From Eucommia ulmoides (lineage: Eukaryota; Streptophyta; Magnoliopsida; Garryales; Eucommiaceae): a stretch of DNA of 64,000 bases. Below the pieces are notes generated by a model that made no database searches, was not told where the DNA came from, and saw only the letters and a list, made by a program, of their open reading frames with translations. Of this stretch, positions 22,055 to 33,290 are shown one piece after another. Both the position numbers and the translations under genes were made by a program. The stretch covers positions 3,410,001-3,474,000 of the forward strand of contig CM028326.1 in assembly GCA_016647705.1 (NCBI GenBank), read 5' to 3'. Positions within the stretch are counted from its first letter, which is position 1. Each line of letters begins with the position of its first letter.

Positions 22055-24305
22055 TGTAAGACCTCGATTCATGTTTGTACGTCATTTAGTTGTATTTTAG
22101 AATAATTAAGAAAATTTGGGGAAAATTTGGGTAAATTTAAATTTCAATTAAAAGTTTAGGGGTCCAATCAAAAATTTTCGAAAAATATTTAATCTAAAAT
22201 TGTTGTATCAAATTTTCAAAACAAAATGTTTGGGGAAGAAATTATAATATTTGAAAATTTTGGAAAGATTTAGAAGATGATTTGGACTAAAATGAAGTTT
22301 CAAAGAGAATTAGGGGGAGAATGGAGTATTTGAACAAAGATATTTTCTATATATATATATATATAGGTAAGCATGGGAAATCGCAAATATTCTAGAGAAA
22401 AATCGAGAGAGAGAGAGAGAAGAAACGGATGAGGAGAAGCCGTCGGAGAAGATGATCGTCGGTTTTCAGCGTGAAAGGGGTGTTCTAAGGGTTGTTGGTC
22501 TTTTTGTTGGGTGAAATAGTTAAGTGTGTCATCCGTTGAGTTCGTTTGAAAGCTTGGGAGTGTATGTATGGTGGTATGTGCTCTGTTTTGCTATTTTGGG
22601 TTGCAACTGGTGTATGTAGAGTATTGTTTGGTGTGTGTGTTTTGGTTGGTTAAAGGGGGGTGAGGTTGGTAGAGTTAGTTGTTAATTTGGGGTGGTTGAT
22701 TGTGGAGGTGGAGTGGTGAATTTGGTGGTCAGAGCTGGTGACGAAAAAGGAAAAAAAATGAAGGGTTGTTCTGTCAGGAGGAAGAAGGTCAGGGACGAAG
22801 GGCATTTCGCCTAGGCGGTGGAAGTTCGCTTAGGCGGTAAAAGATCAGTGAGCAAGGAAAATCGCGTGTTCGCCTAGGCAGAGGAGTTCTTGCCTAAGCG
22901 GAGATTCGTCAGTATGTAAACTGAGAAAATGAGGAGCTGGTTCGCTTAGGTAGTGGAAAACAGTGTGCAGAACATAAGGAAAAAAAAAAAAGGCGTGAGT
23001 TTGCCTAGGCGGAAAATTGTTCACCTAAGAGGTGACCCTCAGTGTGTAATTCTGAACAGTGAAGGCACTTGTTCGCCTAGGCGGTTGGTTTTCGCTTAGG
23101 CAGTGGGGAACAAGATCATATATTAAGAAATTTCTAAAAGGATTGACAACTGTTTCAGAGTGGGTAACGTCTCTCATTAGCTTTTATGATTTATTAAATT
23201 AGTTTTCTAGCCTTAAAATGTCAAAATGAAGAAAATAAATAATGAGACCGTTTATATAAAACTTTAATGGCACTAAAACTCATTAAATCATATTTTTACA
23301 TAACAAAAAGTGGGGAATGGGAAATTAATGAACATAGGGCTTGCATCGCACAATTAGGTTAATTTTCTCTATCCTATTAATTTAGACCCTGTCATAAATA
23401 GGTTCGCAATTATCGGAGAATCGGTAGCGTAGAGTTGGTAAAGCATTTGGGAGCGGATCATCAGGTGAGTGTACTATCTTTTAGTAAATTTATTTTCAAT
23501 TATGTTATGGAATTCGTTTATTTAAAACAGGATGAGTTTATCACTTGTATGGATCAAGCGGATTTTAGGTAATGTTTGTGTTTGACAATGTTGTTTATTG
23601 GGCTATGCAATAGTTTATGTCCTGTCCGGAGGGTAGTCCGGCAGGTGGTGATTTATATTATGTCTTGTTCGGAGGGTGGTCTGGCAGGTGGTGATTGATA
23701 TTATCTCCTTCGGAAACGTTCGGTAGGTAATTATCTGCGCAGTTAGGTCCGCTAGGAAGGCATATCCTACAGATGGTTACGGTACCGTTATAACTCCCGT
23801 TCGTGAGGTTAAAACGATCATTATGGCTAGTCGGTGGATGTGTGGTGTTTTGTTATATAGGGTGAACCGGGTGGATTTATATTTAAATATAAAAGTTTTA
23901 CAACTGAATGGATGTATATACATATATTGGTGCATATATATATATATATATATATATGTTATGCTTGATCCATTTATAAAATATTTTTATTAAGAAGATA
24001 GTACACTCGCAGGTGCTGTAGATAGATGTTTGTTCCCTACTGGCAATAGGTCGGATTGGGAGGTGCGACAAGGAAGGAGTTTCTTGGGAGTATCACTTGA
24101 GGTGAATCAAATGAGAGGTTTTGGGTTTTGTATCTTGGATATTATTGAGAATTTTATAAGGACAAGAGTGTCCCCGAGAAGAGGATGTATATATATATAT
24201 ATATATGCGTGCATGTTGTCGTCTATAGTATTTTGTCTCTCAGGTGAGGTCGTGTCGACGTCAGGCCGGTCCCATAGTGACGGGTGTCCGAGGTAGGGTG
24301 TGACA
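22055..24305 (+). mobile_element. Solo LTR of a gypsy element, nested in the Tat 3' LTR
   Basis: It runs from TGTAAGACCTCGATTC to GGGTGTGACA, with no interior, so it is a 2,251-bp solo LTR left by recombination. Flanks AGGCT and GGGCC both fit a target duplication AGGCC with one change each, since the unoccupied LTR has AAGGCCTCTC. The long size and TGTAAGACC/GTGTGACA ends resemble chromovirus (Tekay/Del-type) LTRs. A TATATATATATATAGG box near 22,350 followed by a GA-rich run may be its promoter. It has a CGCCTAGGCG cluster and (AT)n runs near 23,936 and 24,188. Confidence 0.85.
22806..23106. repeat. Interspersed TTCGCCTAGGCGG motif, nine copies
   Basis: TTCGCCTAGGCGG and close variants (CGCTTAGGCGG, CGCCTAGGCAG, GCCTAAGCGG) occur nine times in 300 bp of the solo LTR at irregular spacing. 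The core CGCCTAGGCG is a perfect palindrome. Most variants differ by transitions. Confidence 0.88.
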
Positions 24306-24310
24306 GGGCC

Positions 24311-24858
24311 TCTCTAGGCCGTCTTGAAGCTTTAGCCCATGGGCCTCTACAGATGGGCCCAAAAGCCCAATTCAAATGATCAGAATACTAATCTATTGGC
24401 TCATTGGTTGCTGGAAGAATTAGGTTAATTAACCCAAACTTAGCTCCCTAAATTCATGGCGCTAATCAAGTCCAGCGCCTATAAATACATCATGGCATCC
24501 AATGCCCAACTGTACGTTTTTTCTACTATCACTAGAGTATTATTAGCCCTTCTCTCCCGGATACTTACTCTCATGCATGAGGGATTTTATCGGGCACAAC
24601 TTCAATGAGTCTTATGTGCAGGTGCTCGGAGTAAAGGAGTGAAGCTCAGCTCGTAGATCAGAACGGAGTCTAAAGAGGAATTCATCTCGGAGTCCGAACA
24701 GGATCTCAAGTTGGATAGGGAGCTCGGGTCGGACTGCAGCCATATACAAACCATTAGAACCTCCAGATTCACCATTCCACCACGCCATCAACACTCTCGT
24801 ACGTGTATTGCCTTTTCAGACCATATTGCTGATTGCTCGCCAATTCCAGACACCAACC
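24311..24858 (+). repeat. 3' LTR of the Tat element, right piece
   Basis: It resumes at CTCTCTAGGCCGTCTTGAAG and continues collinear with 2,400-2,943, ending GACACCAACC before the target duplication. With the left piece it totals about 786 bp, equal to the 5' LTR. Confidence 0.92.
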
Positions 24859-25245
24859 AGGGTAATCATTCTCTCTATTTTATGCAAGTTGTCTCTTCCT
24901 TATTATATTTCAATGGTAAAGATGTTGATTTCAAACCTAGCAAAGCCAAATAATTGAGGCATAAGTCGTGTAAACAACCTCTTTCAAATTAAATTAATTG
25001 TGCAACTCGTGATATTATAAACGGATTCCATCATTTTGTATTTTTTCACGAATTTGATTGTCTTTTAAGGCTTGGCGTTATGCAGATCCAGGGTTTGACC
25101 TGGTATTTGCGACTCTAGGTGCTGGAGGAAATGCTCCATCGAAAAGCCCCTCCATGTGAATCACAATTCAAGCCAGCAGATAAGGAAGTTGATTATTGGA
25201 GATTATCTCTATTTTATGCAAGTTGTCTCTTCTTCTTTTTTCATA
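24859..25245 (+). repeat. Host repeat segment, rest of copy A and copy B
   Basis: 24,864-24,960 continues copy A: CTCTATTTTATGCAAGTTGTC, a TTATATTTCAATGGTAAA block and downstream. From about 25,052 a second copy of the 1,790-2,033 segment begins at CACGAATTTGATTGTC and ends with the same ATTTTATGCAAG word. It is not coding as far as can be seen. Confidence 0.75.
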
Positions 25246-25403
25246 TCTTTTTTAGTTTTTTATTTTCAGTTTTGTTTTTAAAAAATTTGTTTTTCTTTCA
25301 ATTCTTAATTTTCGTTTTCCTATTGTTTATTTTTGTTTTTTTTTTCTTTGCAACATATAAAGATTCGAAAAGAAAAAAAAAAAAACTATTTTCTCTATCC
25401 TCT

Positions 25404-25434
<31 letters not shown>

Positions 25435-25900
25435 TCTTTTGTTTGTTTTAATTTTAATTTTATATTTTTATGTTCGTTATAGAAAACAAATAGTAGAAAA
25501 TCACAAGTTAAAGAAAAAAAAAAAAAAAACAAGAATCATTAATAAAGAACAAATAAATAAATAAAAAATTAAATTAAAAAAAATAGAAAATAATTTTTTT
25601 TTAAAAAATAGAAAGTATAAAAACTAGAAACAAAAAAAAAAAAGTGAAAAAAACAATGAAACAAAAAAATTTAAAATTAAAAAATAAATAAATAAAACAA
25701 AAACAAAGATCTCCCAAAAAGTAAAAATAAAAAATAAAAAAGAATACAAAAATAATATATAAAACCAAAAAAATTTATAAATTTAAATAGAAATAGAAAT
25801 AAACAAAAAAAAAATTAAAATAATGATGAAAATTTTAAAATGAAAAATAAAAATATAAAATGCGAACAGAATGAAAAAAAAAATCTGAATGAAAAGAATG
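25225..25900. repeat. T-rich then A-rich low-complexity tract
   Basis: About 220 bp of T-rich sequence (poly-T near 25,408-25,432) is followed by ~430 bp of A-rich sequence with AAATAAATAA words. The two halves are partly self-complementary. No gene is visible; open frames here are composition artefacts. Confidence 0.9.
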
Positions 25901-26273
25901 AAGATTATGATATTGATAAGATAAGGAAAAGATAATAGCAAAGCCCGTTTGCTTACTGTTTCTATTTTTTATTCTTATTCTTGTTTATAAAATTTTGAGA
26001 TTAATATACAGAAACAAATTTTATGTTTAATAGTCTCAATATTTTGAAAATAATTTAAGATTATTTTATGAATTTCTTAAGAATATGAGAAATAAAAAAA
26101 AAATGTTGATTCTTACTTACTTACTCCTACAAAACTATTTCCACATTCACCCAGCCAACCATCGCTCCTGCCATCACCACCCACCAGACACCACCACAGC
26201 GTTGGCCATTGTACTTTAAATAATAATAATAAATAAATGTTGCAATAAAATATGTCTTTTGTTTCGGTTTTCC

Positions 26274-26322
<49 letters not shown>

Positions 26323-27834
26323 CTAAAAACAAAATAAAACATAAAACATAAAAATTCAAAATAATGGATGTTACCAAACATATTTATATTTCTAAAGTAC
26401 TATATAATATAAATAAATTCTCATTTCATTCAATCTCATCCGATCTCATCCCACCTCATTTAAAGGCAAAACACAAAAACACAAACATTAACCAAAACGT
26501 CACATTTACTTCCCAATCCATTAAGATTTTGATGCATATATCTAATAGAAAAACCTAAAAGAGAAAGCTTTGGCTTTAGAATGAATCACGTCAAAGGAAG
26601 AGGCTTTTCTTTGTTTTCCTTGGTCGTCGATCATCATTCATCATCCATCCATGCTCCATCCACATCTTCCCTCATCAATGAGCCACTCCTCTATCATCAT
26701 TCCCTCAATTAATTAGCCGTTTGAAGCCCTACAATCACCAACAATTCCCAAAATCTGCCATTACAAATTTTGTCGTCGTTGCTGTGAAGGTAAAAGCTTG
26801 AGGATCCCTCATCAATTGGTGTTCCAACGCTCTATTTCAACCTTCACTAATGGGCCTTCAATTATTCATCAATGATTTCTTCTCCTCCATGAAAGGTAAC
26901 GGTTTCTAGCTTGAGTCCATAGATTATATAAATCAAGGTTTCTTCACTTCTTCTTCATCACACAAATCTTAAATTATCTTCTTTACTCTTCTCTAACTGC
27001 TGAAATATATCCATTATTGACAAAAAAAAATTGACTCCTAGAGGCGTCATCTTCATCTCCTCTGATGAATACCCAATTTCTTCACATCATCAACAAATTG
27101 AATAATATAATATTTGTTTCTTTACAATCATATGTATCTCCGTAACGATGCAATAATTTTTCTTCATAATTATTTTCAAAATTTATCATTTATAAATACT
27201 ACATTCATTATTTTATTATTCACATAATGATATTACGACTTTTGTTGTTCACTTCTACAACAAAAAAAAAAAAAGCAATGAACTCAAATACACAACATCA
27301 AAATTAACAACAAATCATTTCTTTTAAAAAAATTACCAAAAAAAAAAAAAAAACAAATACAAATATTAAACACTATCGCGAAAAAAATTATTTCCTAACA
27401 CTTTAAAATAACATTACTAACATGTTATGATAAAATTACTTACAAACATAAAAAATGACTAAACTAATTTTACATAATTTCACTAAAATATGATTTTTCT
27501 CTAACTATAACTAAATAAAAAAATTAAATTTATCACTCAAATAACTTTATAATTAAAATTGTGTCCAACTAAAATTTTATCGTTTTATCTAACATTGAAC
27601 AATACTCACAGTTTCAACAACCAAAAAAAATCTCATAAAATTAATTTAAAAAAATATAACCCCAATTTTTTTCCCCAACATTCCAAATTAAACATATTTC
27701 ATCCACAAAAATAAAAAATCAAACTAAAGACACTACTAACCACACTAACTAATACAAAAAAATTATGTACAACATAACAAATATAAAATTAATTTCAAAT
27801 ATTTAAATAAAAAATATATGAAATTATTTTTAAA
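25901..27834. other. AT-rich DNA, probably the body of a non-autonomous Helitron
   Basis: It contains (AT)n at 26,275-26,321 and C-rich words near 26,148-26,200, but no recognisable coding. Because a Helitron terminus sits at 27,862, part of this stretch is probably that element's body. Its 5' end could not be found. Confidence 0.4.
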
Positions 27835-27836
27835 TC

Positions 27837-27862
27837 CGCGCTTAGCGCGGGTATAAACCTAG
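27837..27862 (+). mobile_element. Helitron 3' terminus (hairpin plus CTAG)
   Basis: CCGCGC-TTA-GCGCGG forms a 6-bp GC stem, followed by GTATAAAC and CTAG (27,859-27,862), then T. A hairpin about 10 bases before a terminal CTAG with a T after it is the standard plant Helitron 3' end. Non-autonomous: no Rep or helicase is seen upstream. Confidence 0.85.
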
Positions 27863-28358
27863 TTTACTTTTAAATTGAGATTATTATCAATTTTTTTCCG
27901 TATACTATTAGGAGAATATTTGGTAAAAAAAACATTACAGAGGTACAGCATTTTACATAATATAAAATATATATATATATATATATATATAAGAAATGTG
28001 ACAGATATATATTTAGACAAATCTAAAAGGGTGTATTTGGTATGGATGGAAAATGAAATAAAAAAAATATATATGTTTGGTATGGAAGGAGATTAGGAAT
28101 GAGAAGGATAAAATATAAATTTTGAGATTTTTTTTTTTTTTTTTCAAATTTAGGAAAAAATAAGAAGAAAGTAGTTTTGGAGACGACTTCTCTTTTCCGT
28201 ACACCATATGGACGTGGAAAGATTAGATAGATTGGTTGGGTTAGGTTAAGCTGGAAGCTTGGTACGGATCATGGATGTAAGAAGTCAAAAGTGTTGTGAA
28301 GTGGAACAAGTAGATGTAATTATCCATGGCTGCGACTACCCCCACTTCCCACCAGCTG
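27863..28358. other. AT-rich intergenic DNA
   Basis: (AT)n at about 27,966-27,991. The word TTTGGTATGGA occurs at 28,037 and 28,077. No gene recognised. Confidence 0.6.
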
Positions 28359-28363
28359 TGACT

Positions 28364-28520
28364 ATAGGTGCTGGAGGAAATGCTCCACCGAAAATCCCCT
28401 CCATGCGAATCACAATTCAAGCCAGCAGATATGGAAGTTCATTATTGGAGATTAGGATGATCATTATCTCTATTTTATGCAAGTTGTCTCTTCTTTATTA
28501 TATTTCAATGGTAAACTTCA
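28364..28520 (+). repeat. Host repeat segment, copy C, upstream of the LFS-like gene
   Basis: It carries GGTGCTGGAGGAAATGCTCC, CCCCTCCATGCGAATCAC, ATTCAAGCCAGCAG, ATTATTGGAGATTAGGATGA and TTTTATGCAAGTTGTCTCTTC. It supplies the uninterrupted version of the site where the Tat element inserted into copy A. A CTGTGACTACCCCCACTTC word occurs on both sides (28,332 and 28,529), a small local duplication. Confidence 0.78.
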
Positions 28521-28598
28521 ATACAGCGGCTGTGACTACCCCCACTTCAATACAGCGGCTGGACTGCAATATTTACAGACCTCCACGTTCTAGAAGTG

Positions 28599-28680
28599 TA
28601 TTTAAGATCCTCAGACCCTTGCGTCCTTGCCCTACCCAGGTCTCTCTCTCTCTCTCTCTAGATTTCTCTCTCTCTCTCTC
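28599..28680 (+). promoter_or_regulatory. Probable core promoter and CT-rich leader of the LFS-like gene
   Basis: TATTTAAG at 28,599-28,606 is a plausible TATA box about 80 bases before the start codon. Two (TC)n runs (28,640-28,660 and 28,664-28,680) form the putative 5' leader; CT-rich leaders are common in plant genes. Confidence 0.5.
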
Positions 28681-28682
28681 AC

Positions 28683-29192
28683 ATGGAGCTACATGTGAAA
28701 AGATGGGAGGGCACAGTCTCAACAAGGCTAACCAGAGCAAGCGCAGACCAGATTTGGTCCCTTTTGAGTGACTTCTGCAACATAGCCAAATGGTTCCCTG
28801 GCCTCACCACTTCCTATTGCGTCTCCGGCGAAATCGGCCAGGTCGGCCTTATCAGGTACAATGCCGGCACGTCCTTCCAACCCCCAGGCGGCGGCGAGGC
28901 GTCCGTCGGATGGTCTTACGAGAGGCTGGCTGCCATCGATCGGACCAAAAGGACTTTCACCTACGAGCTTCTGGACAATAACATCGGATTCAACTCGTAC
29001 GCGGCGACCTTTAAGGTTATCCCGGTGGCGCACGGTGGCTGCGTGATCGAGTGGTCCTGGGCTACCGACCCGGTGGAAGGGTGGAGCTTGGATGAAATGG
29101 CGAGTCAATACGACACGTGGCTGCAGATGATGGCTGAGAAGATGGAGCAAGCGCTGGTGGGGACCATTGGAAAGCATGTTGGTTTTATGTGA
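28683..29192 (+). CDS. Lachrymatory-factor-synthase-like SRPBCC protein
   Basis: An intact single-exon 169-residue protein of the START/SRPBCC (polyketide cyclase-like) fold, close in pattern to onion lachrymatory factor synthase and its relatives in other plants. Visible landmarks: WEGTVSTRLTRASADQIW (residues ~8-25), LLSDFCNIAKWFPGL, GEIGQVGLIRY with Arg58, WSYERLAAID with Glu near 80, FTYELLDNNIGFNSYAATF, then WSWATDPVEGWSLDEMASQY and a C-terminal helix. The Arg and Glu sit where the catalytic pair lies in onion LFS; that match is inferred. Outside Allium these proteins have no settled substrate. No signal peptide; likely cytosolic. Codon use is GC-rich against AT-rich surroundings. ATG at 28,683 is the first after the CT-rich leader; the longer overlapping frame from 28,259 has no homology. 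Confidence 0.88.
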   Translation: MELHVKRWEGTVSTRLTRASADQIWSLLSDFCNIAKWFPGLTTSYCVSGEIGQVGLIRYNAGTSFQPPGGGEASVGWSYERLAAIDRTKRTFTYELLDNNIGFNSYAATFKVIPVAHGGCVIEWSWATDPVEGWSLDEMASQYDTWLQMMAEKMEQALVGTIGKHVGFM

Positions 29193-29360
29193 GGGGTGAG
29201 TGTATGCGATGCATCTCTCCACTAAATTATGCTTGTAAAACTTTCATGAAGAAAAAAAAATAAAAAAATAAATTAATAATAAATATTAATAAAAAAAATA
29301 GAGGACTTAAGTGTCTTTTATGTATTGTGAAATAGTAGCAGAAAAAATAAGGATCCAGTT
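29193..29360 (+). other. 3' region of the LFS-like gene
   Basis: A-rich trailer with several AATAAA-like words (about 29,258-29,305) that could direct polyadenylation. Confidence 0.4.
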
Positions 29361-29367
29361 ATGGGTT

Positions 29368-30750
29368 TGTTTGCGGGTGCTTATGGGGAATGAGAAAATT
29401 ATCATGTATGTGAAATAATAAAGTGAGAAAATAACCGTTTTTCTTTTATGCACCAAGCAATCATTTTGTCATTTTTATAACGAAAATATTCTTTCGGTGT
29501 AACTTTCAATGTTCAGATCAAAATACATGAATTTTTTCATAATTCTGATATTATAAAATTAATATTTTTACACTGTATTAATCAGTAAAATGTCTTTTTT
29601 TTTAGAATATGCTAATCATATTTTTTGGACGTGAAAAAATCGTATTATGCGTGAATTTTACATGTAATATCAAATGTAACAAATGTTTAATATTAACAAA
29701 TTTTAAAAAAATATTTTCAATAAATGTTACATGTAACACCTATAATCAATTATTATTTTAAAACATATTTTCAATAGATGTTACATGTAACATTTATATC
29801 AAAATATATTTTAGAATTACATCTATATCAAAACATATTTTTCAGTTGATGTTACGTGCAAAACAATATATTTTCAATGGATATTACATATAACATCTAC
29901 ATCAAAACATATTTCAGAGTTACATCCATATCAAAACATATTTTCTAATTTCTCTCATTAACACACATGTAACATCTATATTTCAAAGAATGCAATATGT
30001 AACATTAATGCGATTTTCAATTTCTCTAATTAACACACATGTAACATTTATATTTCAGGGGATGTTACATCTAACATTAATCCAATTTTCAATTTCTCTC
30101 ACTAACACACATGTAACATCTATAATTCAGAGGAGTTACATGTAACATTAATCTGATTTCCAATTTCTCTCACTAATACACAATGTAACTTCTATATTTC
30201 AGAGGATGTTACAAATAAAATTAATTTGATTTCCAATTTCTATCAATAACACATACCATTATATTTCAAGGGTCAGAGAATGTTGCATACAACATTGAGG
30301 GTTAGAGAATGATACATGTAACTAACACAGACCACTATATTTCAAGGGGTTGTTACATATAACATTTCAGAGTGCAATGTGTAAATAGTCAAAAAGGAAC
30401 TCCAAATGCTTTAATACCCAATTCACCATTTCTCTCTTTCTAAATAAAAGAAATCTCACCAGAATGAAAACAGAGCATAAATAAGGTGACAATATCAATT
30501 GAAATGCTCGAATCTGAGTTGCGAAAGTGGTGGAGAAGTTAGATCTGGACGGCGATAGTGTAGAAGGCATTGGCGACGATGAGAAAGGCACCAGATCTGG
30601 ACGACGACGGTAGGAGTACGTCGGATCTCGATAGCGACAGCAACAAGGCGATGCTCGTGCGAAAGTCACAGGCGGGGCAAATTTTTCAACAAGAAGTGTA
30701 CGGATGATAGTTTTGGGACTTCGCTGTGCATAGAAACCGTAAGGGAGGAT
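29368..30750 (+). repeat. GATGTTACA repeat unit A (tandem with B)
   Basis: It starts TTTGTTTGCGGGTG and ends CGTAAGGGAGGATCGC. The middle (29,640-30,365) has irregular ~70-bp units with ACACACATGTAACATCTATA, then GATGTTACATGTAACATTAA, then CAATTTCTCTCACTAAC. The right part (30,380-30,745) is GC-richer and reads like a former gene leader (AGATCTGGACGGCGA). Both parts recur at 30,751-32,226. No intact coding. Confidence 0.85.
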
Positions 30751-32226
30751 CGCTTTGTTTGCGGGTGTTTATGGAGAATGAGAATTATTATGTATGTGAA
30801 ATAATAAAGTGATTTTTATTGTTTAGCCGTATCTCATTCTCTCTCTTCAATAGACTCTTTTTTAAAAAGTTGTTATTACTTAGTTTTCTAACAAATGTGG
30901 TTATTTATTCAATATCCTTTTCGGAAGTCCTAATTCATTTGAAATTGATGCCTCTTTTATTTTAGGGGCGGTGACCAAGAGATCCTAAAAAGCAGCCAAA
31001 ATTACAGATTGAACCCGCTTTTTTTTTTCATGCACCAAACAATTCTTTTGTCATTTTTGTGACGAAAATACTCTTTCTGTGTAACTTTCAATGCTAAGAT
31101 CAAAACACATAAATTTTTTCATAATTCCTGATATCATGAAATTAATATTTTTACATTGTATTAATCAGTAAAATGTCCTCCTTTTTACAATATGCTAATC
31201 ATATTTTTTGGACGTGAAAAAATCGTATTATGCGTGGATGTTACATGTAACATCAAATGTAACAATGTATCAAATATCTAATATTGACAAATTTCAAAAA
31301 AATATTTTCAATAGATGTTACATGTAATATCTATAATCAATGATTATTTTAAAATATATGTAACATTTATATCAAAATCTATTTCAGAGTTACATCTATA
31401 TTAAAATATATTTTTCAGTTGATGTTACATGCAAAACAACATATTTTCAATGAATATTACATATAACATCTATATCAAAACATATTTTAGAGGTACATCT
31501 ATATCAAAATATATTTTCCAATTTCTCTCATTAACACACATGTAACATCTATATTTCAGAGGATGTTACATGTAACATTAATCCGTTTTCAATTTCTCTT
31601 ACTAACACACATGTAACATCTATAATTCAGAGGATGTTACATGTAACATTAATCCAATTTACAATTTCTCTTACTAACACACAATGTAACATAATCTGAT
31701 TTTCAATTTCTATCACTAATACATACCACTATATTTCAAGGGTCAGATAATATTACATGCAACATTGAGGGTCAGAGAATGATACATATAACTAACACAG
31801 ACCACTATATTTCAAGGGTTTGTTATATGTAACATTTCAGAGTGCAATGTGTAAATAGTCAAAAAGGAACTCCAAAAGCTTTAATACCCAGTTCACTATT
31901 TCTCTCTCTCTAAATAAAGGAAATCTCACCAAAATGAAAACAAAACATAAATAAGGTGACAATATCCATTGAAATGCTCAGATCTGAATTGCGAAAGTGG
32001 TGGAAAAGTTAGATCTGGACGGTGACGGTGGAGAAGGCATCGGCAACGATGGGAGAGACACCAGATCTGAACGACCATGGCAGGAGTGCATCGGATCTCG
32101 ACAGTGACAGCGGCAAGGCAATGCTAGCGCAAAAATCATAAGAGGGACAAATTTGTCAACAAGAAGTGTACGGACGCCCGTTTTGGGACTTTGTTGTGCA
32201 TAGAAACTGTAAGGGAGGATCGCTTT
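30751..32226 (+). repeat. GATGTTACA repeat unit B (tandem copy of A)
   Basis: Collinear with 29,368-30,750, from TTTGTTTGCGGGTG to GTAAGGGAGGATCGC, with about 200 bp of extra sequence near 30,810-31,015 and scattered changes. The palindromic array lies at 31,240-31,850. The minus-strand open frames at its right end have no recognisable domain. Confidence 0.87.
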
Positions 32227-32653
32227 GTTCATAAATATAAGTAGCAAGTTTAAACGGTAGATTAGTGCTAAATATGGGTTTGGGTGGTAATTTTCCTTTT
32301 ATTTTAATTAGCCTTTCCATTTTAATTGGCCAATAAGATGATAAATTTAATATTTTCTTACTAGTCATAGCCAATAAGATAAATATTTTGGTGAAGAAAA
32401 AATAGTGACAAAGTTGTCGATATTTGTATGTCGTATTATATAGCTCTCATTTTCGATGGTGATAGTCAAGAAAAGGGACATCTCCGTTTGATAAGAGTAT
32501 AAAAAGTTCGTAAATATGCTTGTATCATTTTATTAGGTGTTTTAGTATTAAAATAATAATAATAAATATTATTTATATCATTGTGATAATTTAAATTAAA
32601 TTTTTACATATATATTCAACTACAAAAGGTGACATGATATAATATACTTGGAA
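32227..32653. other. AT-rich intergenic DNA
   Basis: ATAAGAT/AATTGGCCAATAAGAT words recur near 32,326 and 32,370. Nothing else recognised. Confidence 0.5.
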
Positions 32654-33009
32654 GGGAAAAAAAATCTTTTTCGTCCCTGAAAGATGGCCAGAGTGTTCAA
32701 TTGACCCCTAAGATTTAAAACTCGACACATTTGATCTCAACATTTCAAAATTGTTCCAAATTGGCCCTTGGGTTGGGTTCCGTTAGTAAAATTTGGGAGA
32801 ATTGGATGGAAAAACTCACGTGACAAGCACATGACGTTTAGCCAAGAGTACATGCGTCATTTCATTCTTATTAATTTAATGGGGCCTATTTGCATATGTT
32901 GTTAAATTAAGGGGTCAAAATATTTTTTTCCAAACCATTTTCTTCTCTTTTTTTCTCTATTTTGTTTTTTTGGCTTTTTTTGGCTCCTCAGTCCCCTCTG
33001 TTTCTCTGC

Positions 33010-33290
33010 ACCACTGAGCACCACCGAACGCACCGTCGAATCAAACAGCAGTCAAATGAAGACGCCGATGTATCGATCGACGAGAGCTCGAGTGGCTTCC
33101 GAGTCGTCGCAGAGGTCGAAGACGACTTCGTCGACGGTGGACAAGATGTCAGGGCTCACGCCATGGAAATTCATCCAGGCGTAACCAAGATCGTGGAGGT
33201 CAAAGTCGTCTTCGTCTTCTTCGCCATCACCTGCGTCGTCTTCGTCGTCGTCTTCTCCATCACGTGAGTTGTCTTCGTCTTGTTCTCTAT
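33010..33290 (-). pseudogene. Unrecognised coding-like segment carried by Mutator-like copy 1
   Basis: The minus strand reads EDEDDFDLHDLGYAWMNFHG, SPDILSTVDEVVFDLC and SEATRALVDRYIGVFI after an acidic stretch rich in D and E. The same peptide, with few changes, is encoded in copy 2. All three frames of the other strand are also fairly open, since the DNA is GC-rich with many TCG/CGA words, so the true frame is uncertain. It could be a captured host-gene exon. I do not recognise the protein. Confidence 0.4.

Larger units (their letters stand above)
2159..24858 (+). mobile_element. Tat/Retand-like Ty3/gypsy LTR retrotransposon, degenerate, with nested insertions
   Basis: The ~785-bp LTRs are at 2,159-2,943 and 21,817-24,858 (the latter interrupted). 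The flanks share AGGGT (2,151-2,155, also 2,029-2,033; right copy 24,859-24,863), a 5-bp target duplication if the LTR begins TGATGTGGG. Plus-strand order is primer-binding site, gag, protease, RT, RNase H, a second RNase H and integrase. An antisense ORF follows, then a 99-bp tandem array. A second RNase H plus a downstream antisense ORF plus a 3' tandem array is known from Retand-like Tat elements. Without the 6.35-kb, ~1.3-kb and 2.25-kb insertions it would be about 12.8 kb. Many in-frame stops show it is dead. Confidence 0.9.

Noticed and set aside
25119..25451. Phe-rich 110-residue frame resembling membrane segments
   Set aside because: It translates a poly-T tract; the hydrophobicity is a composition artefact.
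28259..28771. 170-residue open frame overlapping the LFS-like start
   Set aside because: It has no domain, runs through a (TC)n leader and a dispersed repeat, and overlaps a well-supported gene in another frame.
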